A DNA stretch of 64,000 nt, taken from Zingiber officinale. Taxonomy: Eukaryota > Streptophyta > Magnoliopsida > Zingiberales > Zingiberaceae. Position numbers and translations under genes: made by a program. The stretch covers positions 52,794,722-52,858,721 of the forward strand of contig NC_056000.1 of assembly GCF_018446385.1 (NCBI RefSeq), in the 5' to 3' direction. Below the pieces are notes generated by a model. It was not told where the DNA came from, did not search any database, and saw only the letters and a program-made list of their open reading frames with translations. Of this stretch, positions 48,796 through 61,084 are shown in pieces (the first letter of the stretch is position 1; the number at the start of each line of letters is the position of its first letter).

Positions 48796-49223
48796 ATTGA
48801 TTGTCGGAACAGTTTTTTGGTGTCGTAGAGATCTTCTCATAGCATTGATTGAGTAAGAAAGTTGGAGCAAATGTTGTACTGAGGTTGCTATTTGAGGCTC
48901 CTTTTATAGTCATTTCTGGGCGTTTGGACCACCCTCGGGCGTCTGGACTAAGGTCTATCTAATCTTGCTTCATCGTTGAATTATCCGTCTTCGAGAGCCT
49001 GGACTACCTCCGGGTGCAACTTAGTGAAGCTCTATCCAGTAACCTCTATCCACTCCCGGGCACTTGGACGCTGACATGTGCTGGTCAATTAGAGTATGTC
49101 AACACATTTGCACGGGTGACTGGGTTCGGGCCAATCCAGGCACTTGCACCTCCGGGCACCTAGAACCCTTTTTTCAGTTTTTGCTTTCTTGCACTATAGA
49201 GTTAGCACAACAAGCATAATATG

Positions 49224-49267
<44 letters not shown>

Positions 49268-49324
49268 ACAGTCTCGGGATTGTCCGGTCCTGACTTTAGA
49301 TTTTGCTAAACCCTGGGTCGAACT
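48796..49324 (-). mobile_element. Older Sirevirus-type LTR, left part (split by element 2)
   Basis: Contains LTR blocks similar to the flanking family (TTTATAGTCATTTCTGGGCG, CGTCTGGACTAAGG) and (TA)n at about 49226-49262. It ends at the GAACT target site. It resumes at 58691-59084, which ends in the LTR edge TGTTGGTGCAG (minus). The left edge is not clear. Confidence 0.55.
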
Positions 49325-50374
49325 TGTAGGACCATTAGATTCGATAGAGGGGGGGTGAATATCGATTCGAAAAAGACGAGTATAAACGCAGCGGAAAAAT
49401 AAAATAGACACAGATGTTTTTACTTCGTTCGGAGCCTGTGACGACTCCTACTCGAAGGCCCGTGGTCCTTGACCACTTTCGTTGGGCAATCACTAACAAG
49501 TCGAAATATGATTACAGAATGAGTACAGGAAATGCAAGTGAAAATAAAGCAATACCAACAAGGAAATTAAATAAAAACCGAAGTAGCACTTTGTCGGAAC
49601 TTTGTTGGCGTCGCACTAAACGTCGAGCAGCAAGACTAGCAGTAGAGGAGTTCTCAGCTTAATTGCATTCATCTGAAGCTCCTGTCTGGGGCTTCTTTTA
49701 TATGCTGTTCCAGGCGCCTGGATCCCTTCCGGGCGCCTGGAATGTGACGTAGCTGCACAAACCATGATGCTCCACGTGGCGACGACTCGGCTGGATAGAA
49801 TTCGCCTTCCGGGCGCCCGAATCCCCTCCGGGCGCCCGGACCACCTTGTTTCAGAAAACTCCCTTTTCCTGCAAAACAAAGTTAGTCCGAGGCAAATATG
49901 TATCCTGTAAAACAGATTGTTAGCACAGTTAAAGTTCAACAGATGGATAAAAAGAGTATGACTTAGATTCCGTCTTTCCGAGACCGGAATCTAGTCACGA
50001 TCTTGACTTAGACATCCGAAATGGATCTAAGCCGGATCGACGCCTAATGTCCCCTTCGCCGAACCTAGTTGCTCACTTACCGTGCCCGCGATCACACCGT
50101 TATAGGTGCCGTCGACCGTCTGGTTGATGGTCAGGCGGTTGGCGTTGATCGCCAACTATCCGGTCAGCCCGTCGACCTAGCTGGACTTCTCGCCAAGCGT
50201 TCGGTCAGCCCGTCGACCCGCTTGGACTTCGTGCCAGACATCCGGTCAGCTCGTCGACCTGTCTGGACTTCTCCTGCACACTCGATCAAAGTGTCAGACA
50301 ACAACAAAACTAACTTAACCTATTTGTCATTCAGCAAAACCTGGGTTAAATCGTTAGTGCTAACTGCACCAACA
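49325..50374 (-). repeat. 3' LTR of element 2
   Basis: 1050 bp. TATA box on the minus strand at 49696-49702, with CAGGCGCCTG and GGGCGCCCG palindromes upstream of it (49711-49840). Between about 50060 and 50150 it carries a segment that does not match the 5' LTR. Confidence 0.93.
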
Positions 50375-50389
50375 ATCTCCCCCTTTTTG
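50375..50389 (-). other. Polypurine tract of element 2
   Basis: CAAAAAGGGGGAGAT on the minus strand, directly before the 3' LTR. Confidence 0.9.
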
Positions 50390-51835
50390 ATGGAATGACA
50401 ACCTGGTTAAGTTAGTGTTAACATATACAAGAAACAACATGCATTTATGTGGTTTTAAAGTTAGTTTGTATTTTCAAATTGGTTTAGCTAACTTAACCAC
50501 CTAACCCTCCCCCTTTGGCATTCATCAAAAATAAGCAAGGGTAAACAATCATAGTGAAGAGTTACTGTAAAAGGTAATCAAATTTTGAAACATATCTAAG
50601 TTTGGTTCAAAATTGAAAGATAAAAGTAAAATTTTTAACACCAAGTTAAAAAAATAGTCAAGTTGACTTAGGGGAGACAAGTTGAATTTTGAAAAGTATA
50701 AATTTAAAGTTAATCAAGTTTAACTTTTCAAGCGTGTAAAAATTTTCAAAACAGGTTTTTCAAATTTACTTTTCATGTTTAAGTAACATTTACTTTTCAA
50801 AAAGGTAAATTTTCAACTTTGATTTTTCAAAACAAAGCAAAAATTAAACAAGTAAGAATTTTTCAAGAAGTAAAATTTTTGCCAAAATAAATTTTTAAGG
50901 CTAATTTGATAAAAGCTAAGTTTGGAAAGTTGAATTTTCAAGCATATGTTACAAAACTGAATAAGTTTAAATTTGCAATATTCAACTTTTAAAATCAGGT
51001 TTAAAAATTAGGTGGGATTAAACTTAGTTAAATTTAACTTTTTTTTGAAAACTGGTGTTTTAAAAATAAGTTAGTTTTAAAATGGATGTAAAAAAGTATT
51101 TTTCAAATACACAAAATTTTAATTAATTTCTCCCCCTGAACTTGATACTTAAAAGTTTGAAAATATTTGCTAAAAATATTCAAAGTAAATTTTTTTTTTT
51201 TAAATGAGGTGGAATTTTCTAGAGAGATTTTAAAGAGAAGATTAAAAAATAACGCTTAAGGAGATAATTAAAAAATAAACCTCCCCCTGAATTTGATATT
51301 CCTTTAATTTGATATTCCTTTAATTTATTAATCCTCCTTATTTATTAATTTTTCTAGGGGATTTAAACTTTCAAGTTTTGCTGTTAATTTCTCCCCCTGA
51401 ACTTGATATCTTAAAATTAAACAGCTGTCTAACCAATTAGGTACTAACTAACTATCAGAAGATAGTAGCTTTCACTTGGTTAGTTAGATTAAGGTCAGTG
51501 TATGACTTGACTGATTATCTTTAATCTGATTACTGTCTGATTTGTATTTAATGTCCAGACTTATGCTGATGCACTGAAATAAGCATCTTAAGTCCAGACA
51601 GTTGGCCTATGCATCTCACCCCTTTCTATGTTTGTCAAACACAAGCAAGGTAAGCCTAAGGTGTCGGTGAGATGCTCAAAAACTAGTCCTATGGGTACAT
51701 GCTTTCTAAGGATTCAAAACTAGTCTAAGCCCAAAACTGTTTTTGAAAATCTAAAAATGGCAAGTTTTGAAAACAAATAAATTTGACTTATACTTTGATA
51801 AAACCATTTTTGAAAGTATTTTTTTTTTAAAGAAC
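50390..51835 (-). other. Non-coding stretch between pol and 3' LTR of element 2
   Basis: No frame with envelope features, although many Sireviruses carry an extra gene here. It is AT-rich and contains four further AGGGGGAG purine tracts (minus strand) at 50507, 51130, 51281 and 51391. Three of these sit in the same AAGTTCAGGGGGAG or AAATTCAGGGGGAG context. Confidence 0.75.
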
Positions 51836-54832
51836 CTAGTCTATTGAGCACATCCCTAATTTTCGTCGTAAGTTGCTAAATTCACTTTCAGGGAGTGGTT
51901 TTGTAAAAATGTCAGCTAAATTTGATTTGGACTCAATGTACTTGAGTTCAATATCACCTTTAGTAACATGATCCCTGATGAAGTGGTGCCTAATTTCAAT
52001 ATGTTTGGTTCTTGAATGATGCACAGGATTCTTGGTTAAGTTAATTGAACTTATATTGTCAATTAATACTTTTACATTTGTGATATTTAAGTTGAAATCT
52101 TTTAGAGTATGCATCATCCATAATAATTGTGCAACACATTCGCCTATAGCTATGTATTCTGACTCAGTTGTAGACAGAGCAACACAATGTTGCTTTCTAC
52201 TAAACCAGCTAACAAGTGATGAACCTAATAATTGGCATCCACCACTTGTACTTTTGCGGTCTAATTTGCATCCAGCATAATCTGAGTCAGAATACCCTAT
52301 TAGTTCAAAATTATTTGTCCTAGGATACCAGATTCCTACATTTGTTGTTCTTTTAAGATATCTAAAAATTCTTTTAACTTGTGTCAAATGGGATTCCTTA
52401 GCACAAGTTTAGTATCTAGCACACATACTAACTGTAAATAAAATATCAGGTCGGCTTGCAGTTAAGTACAGTAGGCTACCTATTGCACTTCTATAATGTT
52501 TTAAATCAATTGGTTTTCTATTTGGGTCACTATCTAAGATTGTGTTTACTGCCATCGGTGTTTTTATTTCTTTTGTATTTTCTATTCCGAATTTTTTAAG
52601 TAATTCCTTGGTGTATTTATGTTGAGAAATATAGTTTCCTTCATTTTTCTGTTTGATTTGTAATCCTAAGAAATAGGTTAGTTTTCCCACTAAGCTCATT
52701 TCAAATTCTTTTTCCATTAGATTAATAAATTCTTCTAAAAATTCTGAATTTGTTGAGCCAAATATTATGTCATCTACGTATATTTGTGCAATAAAAATGT
52801 TTGTATTTAATGATTTAACAAACAAGGTTGGGTCAATTTGACCTTGTTTGAATCCTTTAGATGTTAGGTAAGATGTTAGCCTCTCATACCACGCCCTGGG
52901 TGCTTGTTTAAGTCCATATAGGGCTTTCTTTAATTTAAAAACATAATCAGGGTGTTCTAGACTTTCAAAACCAGGAGGCTGACCTACATAAACTTCTTCT
53001 TTGATTAGTCCATTAAGAAAGGCAGACTTAACATCCATTTGGTATAGTTTGAATCCCTTATGGGCTGCATAACTTAGTAACATTCTAATGGATTCTAATC
53101 TGGCTACTGGGGCATATGTTTCATCATAGTCAAGTCCTTCAACTTGACTAAATCCTTTGGCAACCAGCCTAGCCTTATTTCTAGTAATTTCCTCAGTTTC
53201 ACTTAGTTTGTTTCTGAATACCCATTTTGTTTCTATTATTTTCTTATTCTTGGGTGGTGGGACTAGGTCCCAGACCTTATTACGCTCAAATTGGGCTAGT
53301 TCTTCTTGCATAGCTATAATCCAATCTGGGTCTAGTAGGGATTCTTTCACAGTTTTAGGTTCAATTTTTGAAATTAATGAAATTTGACTTAGGTTTCTAA
53401 AAGATGATCTGGTTTGAACTCTTAAGTCTGGGTCACCAATTATTTGATCAGTTGGATGATTTGGGTTTACCCTTATTGTTCTAGGAGGTTGATGCTCTTG
53501 ATGGTGTTCCTCTTCTTCATGACTTAGAGTTTGGTTGGTTTCTGGAACAAACTCAGGTGGTTGTGTAGGTTTTATGTCTTGTTTAGTTTCTTTAAATTTT
53601 ACATTAGTAGTTTCTTCAATTTTTAATGTAACCTTATTATAAATTCTGTAGCCTCTACTGTTTAGGGAATATCCCACAAAAATTCCATTTTCAATTTTAG
53701 AGGTGAATTTTCCTAAGTGTTCTCTTGTATTTAAGATAAAAACTGGGCACCCAAATACCTTAAAATATTTTATGTTTGGTTGTTTATTATAAAATATTTC
53801 GAAAAGCGTTTTGTTATGATTTTTATTTATTGTTGTTCTATTCTGTACATAGCAGGCTGTACTAACGGTTTCTGCCCAAAAGTATTTAGGTAGGTTGTAC
53901 TCATTTAACATTGTTCTAGAAGCTTCAAGTAAGGTTCTATTTTTTCTTTCTACAATTCCATTTTGTTGGGGGGTTTTAGGGCATGAGAACTCATGATGGT
54001 AACCGTTTTCTAGACAAAAACTGTTAAAGTTGTGATTTTTAAATTCTCCCCCATTGTCACTCCTAATTCTTTTAATTTTAATATCTTTTTCGTTTTCAAT
54101 CTGTTTGCAAAAATTTGTAAAAATTTTAAAAGTTTCATCTTTATGTTTTAAGAATTTTACCCAAGTAAACCTAGAATAATCGTCTATAATTACTAAACAA
54201 TATAAGTTTCCATTTATGGATTTGACTCCATGGGAGTCAAAAATGTCTAAATGTAGAAGTTCTAAGATTGAGTTAGTTTGTGGTTGATTTGTTTGTTTGT
54301 GGGTTGATTTAGTTTGTTTGCCTTGTTGACAAGCATTACATATGGTTGAATCTAAGTTAGGTAACTTTGGTAAGCCTTTTACAAGTCCATTTAGTTTACT
54401 TATATTTCTAAAGTTGGTGTGAGACATCCTCCTATGCCATAACCAAGTTTCTTCTTTTTGTGTTAAATAACACTTAATGGAAGAAATGGTTAAGTTGATG
54501 ACGTAGATGTTGTCTTTTCTAAAACCTTTTAGGCTTATGGTAGGATTATCTAGATGTTTGATTGAACATTCTGTAGATAGAAATTTGACCTTATACCTAG
54601 TATCACACAATTGACTTATACTTAGAAGATTATATTTAAAGTTTTCAACAAGTAAGACATTTGTAATTATAAAGTCTAATTTTAACTCAATATTACCTAT
54701 ACCAATTACCTTGAGTTTGCCGTTGTTTCCGAAGGCAACTGTTCCTAGGCTTTTGTAAGTGAGTTGAGTGAACTTGGTGTGATCTCCAGTCATATGTTTG
54801 GAGCAACCACTGTCCAAAATCCACTTGGTTTC
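51836..54832 (-). pseudogene. pol of Sirevirus element 2 (PR-IN-RT-RH), one nonsense codon
   Basis: Reads from 54832, straight after the TAG of a TGTAG acceptor-like site, with no ATG. Protease [11 protein letters not shown] (54815); pre-integrase LWHRRMSHT (about 54440); integrase with [16 protein letters not shown] (about 54050) and [12 protein letters not shown] (about 53950); RT with [10 protein letters not shown] (53110) and YVDDII (about 52770); RNase H with YSDSDYAGCKLDRKSTSG (about 52270) and TESEYIA; end FTKPLPESEFSNLRRKLGM. The only break seen is TAA at 52409-52411 between RT and RNase H, where the related element has glutamine. Copy otherwise intact over about 1000 codons. Confidence 0.93.
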
Positions 54833-55716
54833 CTACAGTAAGTAGGATTAAAGTTAGTCTTTTGAGCATGCATTGTTTAAGTTTAAAATTGGTTTAAGTT
54901 TAAGTTAAAATTAAAATTTTGAAATTAATTTTTAAGTTTAAAAAATTTGAAATTAATTTTTAAGTTAAAATTAAAATTTTAAAATTAATTTTTAAGTTTG
55001 AAGTTAAAATTTTAAAATTAATTTTTAAGTTTAAAATTAAATTTTTAAAATTAATTTTTTAAGTTAAAATTAAAATTTTGAAATTAATTTTTAAGTTTAA
55101 AATTTTGAAATTAATTTTTAAGTTTAAAATTAAAATTTTAAAATTAATTTTTAAGTTAAAATTAAAATTTTAACTTTAAAATTTAAGTCTTATTCATCTC
55201 ACCCGATCTATATTATCAATCAGGGAATCCTATGATTTTGTGAGATGAAATTGGTTTGATTACAGAGTTTTGGTTTAACTTGTGTTAGATTCAGACTTAG
55301 CTTTGGTTTCCACAAATAGGCATTCTTCGGATAAACTTCTAAGCTTGGTGAGTCACATGGACATCATTAGAAGTAACCAACCTTTCGAGGTTTTCCGAAT
55401 AGTCCTATCCACGGAACTTAGTACTAAATCTTGGTCTAACTGGTTAGGATTCGTTTAAGGGTAGCTTCGGTCAGTCCACTTGGCCAAATGCACCAGATTG
55501 AAGCCATATCTTTCTAGACATGCGATGCCCAAGCTTCCCTAACGTACTATCATCCAAAAACTTCACCAGTACCATGAGTAAAGTTAAACTTGGTCTCTTT
55601 TTAACTAATTCTAATTACCCTGCCGGGTTAGTTTGTTTTGGGTTACCCTATCGGGTAGGTTAGTTTTGGAGGTGCCAGCTATTCTGGAGCCTCCCCCTGA
55701 ATTATTGGCCATTAAT
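54833..55716 (-). other. Conserved non-coding spacer between gag and pol, element 2
   Basis: Minus strand. About 55200-55680 aligns with 7615-8130 of element 1. 54880-55190 is an AT-rich minisatellite built on AACTTAAAAATTAATTT. It ends TACTTACTGTAG at 54833, followed by the open pol frame. An AGGGGGAG tract lies at 55691-55698. Confidence 0.7.
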
Positions 55717-57379
55717 TTAGATTTTGGTTTTAGGTTTGTATCGATTCTTTTTATAGTTATGGTTAACTTGGTGATAATTTTGTTGATTTTTAAAATGTTT
55801 AGATTTTGAATTTGATTTAGGTTTGTATTTTGGATTTTGGTTTGGTTTATTCGATTTTATATAATGTATTTTTTCTTTAGGTATATAATATTGATTAAGT
55901 CCTACTTGCGTGGTCAGACATGCTTTCGGAACCCAAGCTAGATTGGTTGATTTATATTGGGTTATTAATGATTTGAAGGTTTTATTTGAATTCGACTTAT
56001 ATCCTAGTCCGGTTTTATTATAACATGCTTTTTGATTATTTAGGATTAAGTCTAGATTTTTTGATCTTGTTGTAAATTTTTCTAATATTTCTTTTAGATT
56101 GTTAATCTCATTTTTTAGTAATAAATTTTCTTCCTCAAGTGTTAGATCTTGAGTTGGATTTGAATTTATGATTTGTTCCTTGAGGTTTTGATTTTCCTCA
56201 AGAAGTGATTTGTTTTCATTTTCTAATTTAGTTAATTTACTATTTAAGCATGAAATGATTCTAAAAAAATTTTTGTTTAAATTAAAGTATACCTCATTCG
56301 GGCCTTCGGAAACGAGTACGGACTCGTGGCTTGTTTCGGGTTCAGACTCGTCTTCATCTTCCGATTCGTTTTCTGTTTCAGCTTCGCGGGCCATCAGTGC
56401 GAGGTGGCTCTGATGTTTCTGCTCTTCTTCCTCCGATTCGTCCGAGGAGTCGTCCCACGTTGCTTTGAGTGCCTTCTTTTTGGTTGGCTTTGATTTGTCG
56501 AACTTCAGTTTTGGGCATTCGTTCTTGTAGTGTCCCTTTTTATTGCAGCCGTAGCAAGTGACGTTCTTTTGTTCTGAGGGAGAGCTGATCTTTTGAAGGT
56601 CCTTTTTGCTGAAGCTCCTCTTTCTCCTGATGAACATTTTTCTTACCAAGTTCACCAGGTGTTCTTCATCTTCGGAGTCTTGGTCGGCGTCTTCTTCAAA
56701 TTCAGGCTTGCTTTTCTTGGAGGAACCTGCAAATAAAGCTACACCTTTCTGGGCTCCAGCATTAGTTTGTTCGTGTAATTCTAATTCACAGAAAAGCTCA
56801 TCCAATTTTAATTTAGAAAGATTCTTAGAAATTTTGTAGGCATCCACTATTGATGCCCACAAACTATTACGTGGAAAGGCGTTTAATGCGTACCTTAGTG
56901 TTCTCCATCTGGTGGCCTATCGCATGGAGCCCGTTGAGGATGTCCTTGATCCTCGCGTGGAGTTGATTCGCTGTTTCTCCTTCCTGCATTTTTATATTAA
57001 AAATTTTATTTAAAAGCAGGTCTCGTTTTGTTACCTTATCGTCGCTTGTTCCTTCGTGCAGCTCGATCAGTTTGTCCCACAGTTCTTTAGCGTTTTTGTG
57101 TGGACCGACTCTGTTTAGCTCTTCTCTTGTTAGTCCGCACTGTAGAGTGTTGATCGCTTTGTTTTCTGTTGACGCCTTCTTCTTCAAGTCAACTGTCCAT
57201 TCTTCAGGATCCAGTATATTCCCGGAGGTGTTTGCCGGAATTTTGTATGGTCTCGTAATGCTCATCCACTGGTTAAAGTCAGTTTTGAGGTAGACCTCCA
57301 TGCGTTTCTTCCAGTATGGAAAGTCGTCCCCGTTGAAGAGTGGAGGTCGTACTGTGCTGAATCCTTTTTGTTGGGACAT
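55717..57379 (-). pseudogene. gag of Sirevirus element 2, one frameshift
   Basis: ATG at 57379 (MSQQKGFSTVRPPLFNGDDF). Order on the minus strand: N-terminal Gag fold (56900-57379), frameshift near 56898, then WASIVDAYKISKNL, acidic stretch (56650-56700), zinc knuckle CYGCNKKGHYKNEC (about 56513-56554), a second acidic/serine region, a long coiled coil (56040-56290), LGYKSN, AWVPKACLTTQVGL and a lysine/asparagine-rich tail ending at 55717. Close to the gag of element 1 in order and length (about 550 codons). Nucleocapsid function is known for the family. Confidence 0.9.
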
Positions 57380-57591
57380 TCTGTGCACAGGTAAATAACC
57401 AAAAAAAATATCCCAAGACTTGGTCTTGGATTAGTAGTGCGGGAAGAGAAAAAAATCTAGATTCGTGTTGCACTAATTTAAATTGATTAGAGAAATATTA
57501 AGTTAACGAAACACCAGTTTTAAAATTAATTATTGAAAAAAAAATTCACCCCCTGTCTGATTGGTGGTTGCACCAAATCAGAGCGGTACCT

Positions 57592-57603
57592 GCTCTGATA
57601 CCA
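57592..57603 (-). other. Primer binding site of element 2
   Basis: TGGTATCAGAGC on the minus strand, two bases from the 5' LTR; tRNA-iMet type. Confidence 0.9.
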
Positions 57604-57605
57604 CT

Positions 57606-58685
57606 TGTAAGACCGTTAGATTCGATAGAGGGGGGGTGAATATCGATTCGAAAATATCGAGTATAAACGCAACGAAAAAGTAAAATAGACACAATGGTTT
57701 TACTTCGTTCGGAGCCTGTGACGACTCCTACTCGAAGGCCCGTGGTCCTTGACCACTTTCGTTGGGCAATCACTAACAAGTCGAAATATGATTACAGAAT
57801 GAGTACAGGAAATGCAAGTGAAAATAAAGCAATACCAACAAGGAAATTAAATAAAAACCGAAGTAGCACTTTGTCGGAACTTTGTTGGCGTCGCACTGAA
57901 CGTCGAGCAGCAAGACTAGCAGTAGAGGAGTTCTCAGCTTAATTGCATTCATCTGAAGCTCCTGTCTGGGGCTTCTTTTATATGTTGTTCCAGGCGCCTG
58001 GATCCCTTCCGGGCGCCTGGAATGTGACGTAGCTGCACAAACCATGATGCTCCACGTGGCGACGACTCGGCTGGATAGAATTCGCCTTCCGGGCGCCCGG
58101 ACCTCCGGGCGCCCGGATCCCCTCCGGGCGCCCGGACCACCTTGTTTCAGAAAACTCCCTTTTCCTGCAAAACAAAGTTAGTCCGAGGCAAATATGTATC
58201 CTGTAAAACAGATTGTTAGCACAGTTAAAGTTCAACAGATAGATAAAAAGAGTATGACTTAGATTCCGTCTTTCCGAGACCGGAATCTAGTCACGATCTT
58301 GACTTAGACATCCGAAATGGATCTAAGCCGGATCGACGCCTAATGTCCTTTTCGCTCGTCACAGTCACTCCCTCCGGTGACTTACCTCACTTACCGGACG
58401 TCTGGTCAGCCCGTCGACCCGTTCGGACTTCGTCCAGCCCGTCGACCCGCTTGGACTTCTCGCCAACTATCCGGTCAACCCGTCGACCTAGCTGGACTTC
58501 TCGCCAAGCGTCCGGTCAGCCCGTCGACCCGCTTGGACTTCGTGTCAGACATCCGGTCAGCCCGTCGACCTGTCTGGACTTCTCCTGCACACTCGATCAA
58601 AGTGTCAGACAACAACAAAACTAACTTAACCTATTTGTTATTCATCAAAACCTGGGTTAAATCGTTAGTGCTAACTGCACCAACA
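57606..58685 (-). repeat. 5' LTR of element 2
   Basis: 1080 bp, TGTTGGTGC (58685) to TTACA (57606). Minus strand: GTCGACC-centred units at 58395-58585, GGGCGCCCGG units at 58095-58135, CAGGCGCCTG at 57991, TATA at 57976-57982, R-U5 to 57606. Confidence 0.93.
57976..57982 (-). promoter_or_regulatory. TATA box of element 2
   Basis: TATAAAA on the minus strand, about 370 bp from the LTR inner edge, next to the GGCGCC palindromes. Confidence 0.7.
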
Positions 58686-58690
58686 GAACT

Positions 58691-59084
58691 GATGTCTACT
58701 GTTCCCTCAATGGGGAATGCGTCATCACTAGATCTCTCCTCCAGTTTCTTACCTTTACTTACTATTTGTGTACTTAGTTGACCTTGATCTCTTGACCCAC
58801 TAGGTCTTCCTACCAGATATCCCATCTGAACTTCAGCTAGTCGTCTGGTCCTTCCTGACCAGACTAGACTTCTTGCTAGCTGCCTAGTTCTCTTTGATTT
58901 AGCTAGACTTCCTGCCAATCCTCTGGTCCTCCCTGATCCGACTGGACTTCAACCTGGTGTCTAGTCCCTATCAAGTCTTTCAGTCCTGCACACTTAGTAA
59001 ATAGATTAGAGCATAACATTTAACTTTAACCTTTTGTTATACATCAAAATCTGAGTTTGATCGTTAGTGCTAGCTGCACCAACA
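58691..59084 (-). mobile_element. Older Sirevirus-type LTR, right part
   Basis: Continuation of 48796-49324 across element 2. It ends TGTTGGTGCAGCTAGCACTA on the minus strand at 59084, the typical LTR start. Confidence 0.65.
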
Positions 59085-59460
59085 CTCAAGACATGTTTGG
59101 GCTTCCTACTTGACATCTAATCCTTTGACCTCTCAGGACTTCCTCTCGATGTTAGGTTCTCCAGACTCATCGACCTGCTAGACGTTTGGTCTTTTAAACT
59201 CTTTTAGACTTCCCACCTGATATACTTGATCTTCTAAGACTTCTTATCCGGTCTCACTCACTAGGACTTCCTTGTTTAGTCTCAACTAAGACTTCCACTT
59301 GTTTAATCGTAACTAAAACTTTTTCATTTATAATATCCACTACGATTTTCATTTTCTTAGTATCCAGTCAATTTGATTTTATAAGACTTTCTGATTGTGC
59401 TATCTGCACATATACATAACCTCATTAAATGCCAGGACAATTTAATTTTAAAGTCTTTAC
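59085..59460 (-). mobile_element. Degenerate LTR fragment
   Basis: Repeated GACTTCC-containing phrases (CTAGGACTTCC, CTCAACTAAGACTTCCAC) resemble 16500-16920 in the LTR of the third copia-type element. It is the apparent host sequence of the LTR that ends at 59084. No coding part. Confidence 0.45.
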
Positions 59461-61080
59461 CAATATTAAAACTTGAATTCAATAATCTGATACTTATTAT
59501 CTTTTCCATTAAAATAAATTGTATAAAAACTTCTTAATTAATTAATACTACTATTTTCACTTCCTTACTTTTCTAATATTATATTATTATTATTATTATT
59601 CTATTAAGATTTTAATCTAAACCTATCAAGTAAAGTCATTATCAGAGATATTGAAAAGGATGGTAATATATGAGATTAATTTTATGGCATATAGACAAGT
59701 TAAGTTTCTGCCTCCACAAATTGAAAATAATATCTACATAGGAGACAAAAGGGCAAAGGGCAGGGGAAAAAAAAAACAAGGGTAGAATCTTTACATGTTT
59801 TTCCCCCTTCTAGGGAGAATGGAGAAAAAATAAATATATGTAATTATAGTAAATATTTATTTTTACCAAATCATATCTTATTAAAAAAAATGAAAGACAA
59901 TATGAAATTCTGATTGGATTCATGGGCAAAAACTAAAAAGTTTTTTATTTAAAAAAAATCGTTACTATGAGAAGAGCATCTCGATTTGAAAAAAAAAATC
60001 AAAATAAGTACCTAATTCAATTTTTCATCCAGAAAATATTCTTATTTCAATATTATTATAATAATTTTGATAAAAAAAATTGTTATAACATAATATAATT
60101 AAAATTGCTACACAGAGTATCATTACTTTTTTTTAACATGATAAAAATCATTTTAATTTAGCCAAATTTATTTTATTTTTATTACAAGAGTTTTGAATAA
60201 GTCGTGTGTACTAGTTTTAAATAAATTAAATATGCTATAATAACATTATAAAATTTCATTTTACTTTGATGTGATATAGTGGTAAAATAGTGAAGGAAAC
60301 AAATAGAAGGATCAGATTTTGCCAATAGATTTTTTTTACTCCCGATTATGTAAATTAAAATTTATTTTTAGGATTTAAGGATTGAATTATGATATTAAAT
60401 AAAAAAATTAAAATAAAGTTTTTAAGTGCTCATGAGATGTGCAATGTAAGAAATGTGGTATATCAAACTTTATATATAAAGACCTTAGGGTTTAAAATTT
60501 TGGATTTAGACTTTAAGATTAAGGGTTATTTAAACTAAAGAAATTAGGAAAAAAATGACATGATGCTCACAAGATAAACACCATAAGGTAAGGTAAGTAG
60601 AGTTTCAATGCTCTCTTTCTATTTCTATCCTAAACTATAATGCAAACTAAAGTTTAACTGGAATCATCCATTAGGATTGGATCAGTCGAATTGATCTATC
60701 CTATCAAATAATTTAAATATATTAATTTAAAATTTTATCAATATATTTTAAGATGATTCAGGCAGGCCGACCCGCTTGGGTCTCAGGGCCAAGCGAGTTG
60801 AAAAAAAATATTTTTGAAAATATAAAGCTAAAGTGAAAATTTTAATGGATTTCATGAGTTTGATTCGTTTAATTAGCAACCCAAATTTAAAAATTTTGGT
60901 CCTTTTATATATTTTTTAATTTTTTTTACATCTTCATGGGTTGACCTTGCTTAATCCGCAATATGCCCTAGATTAGGTTGGAGATTTTCTTACTTGCTAG
61001 GAAAATAAACTAGTCCACTTCGCCCACCAAGTTTTTGACGGACTGATCCACCCACCCATATACGTTGGCCTATTTTTAGA
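59461..61080. other. AT-rich intergenic stretch, nothing recognised
   Basis: Homopolymer runs and AT-rich sequence with a (TTA)n at about 59581-59602. No frame, RNA or transposon edge that I can support. Confidence 0.6.
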
Positions 61081-61084
61081 TAGT

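Larger units (their letters stand above)
49325..58685 (-). mobile_element. Full-length Sirevirus (Ty1-copia), element 2, 9361 bp
   Basis: LTRs 49325-50374 (3') and 57606-58685 (5'), perfect GAACT duplications at 49320-49324 and 58686-58690, primer site TGGTATCAGAGC at 57592-57603 (minus), polypurine tract at 50375-50389 (minus). Minus-strand order is gag, spacer, pol, then a 1.4 kb non-coding stretch. Apart from one exchanged segment and an indel the LTRs are nearly identical, so it is young. It has one frameshift in gag and one nonsense codon in pol. The closest in design is element 1 at 4196. Confidence 0.95.

Noticed and set aside
50390-51835. Envelope-like gene downstream of pol in element 2
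   Set aside because: No open frame with signal peptide or membrane segment; the sequence is AT-rich and non-coding.
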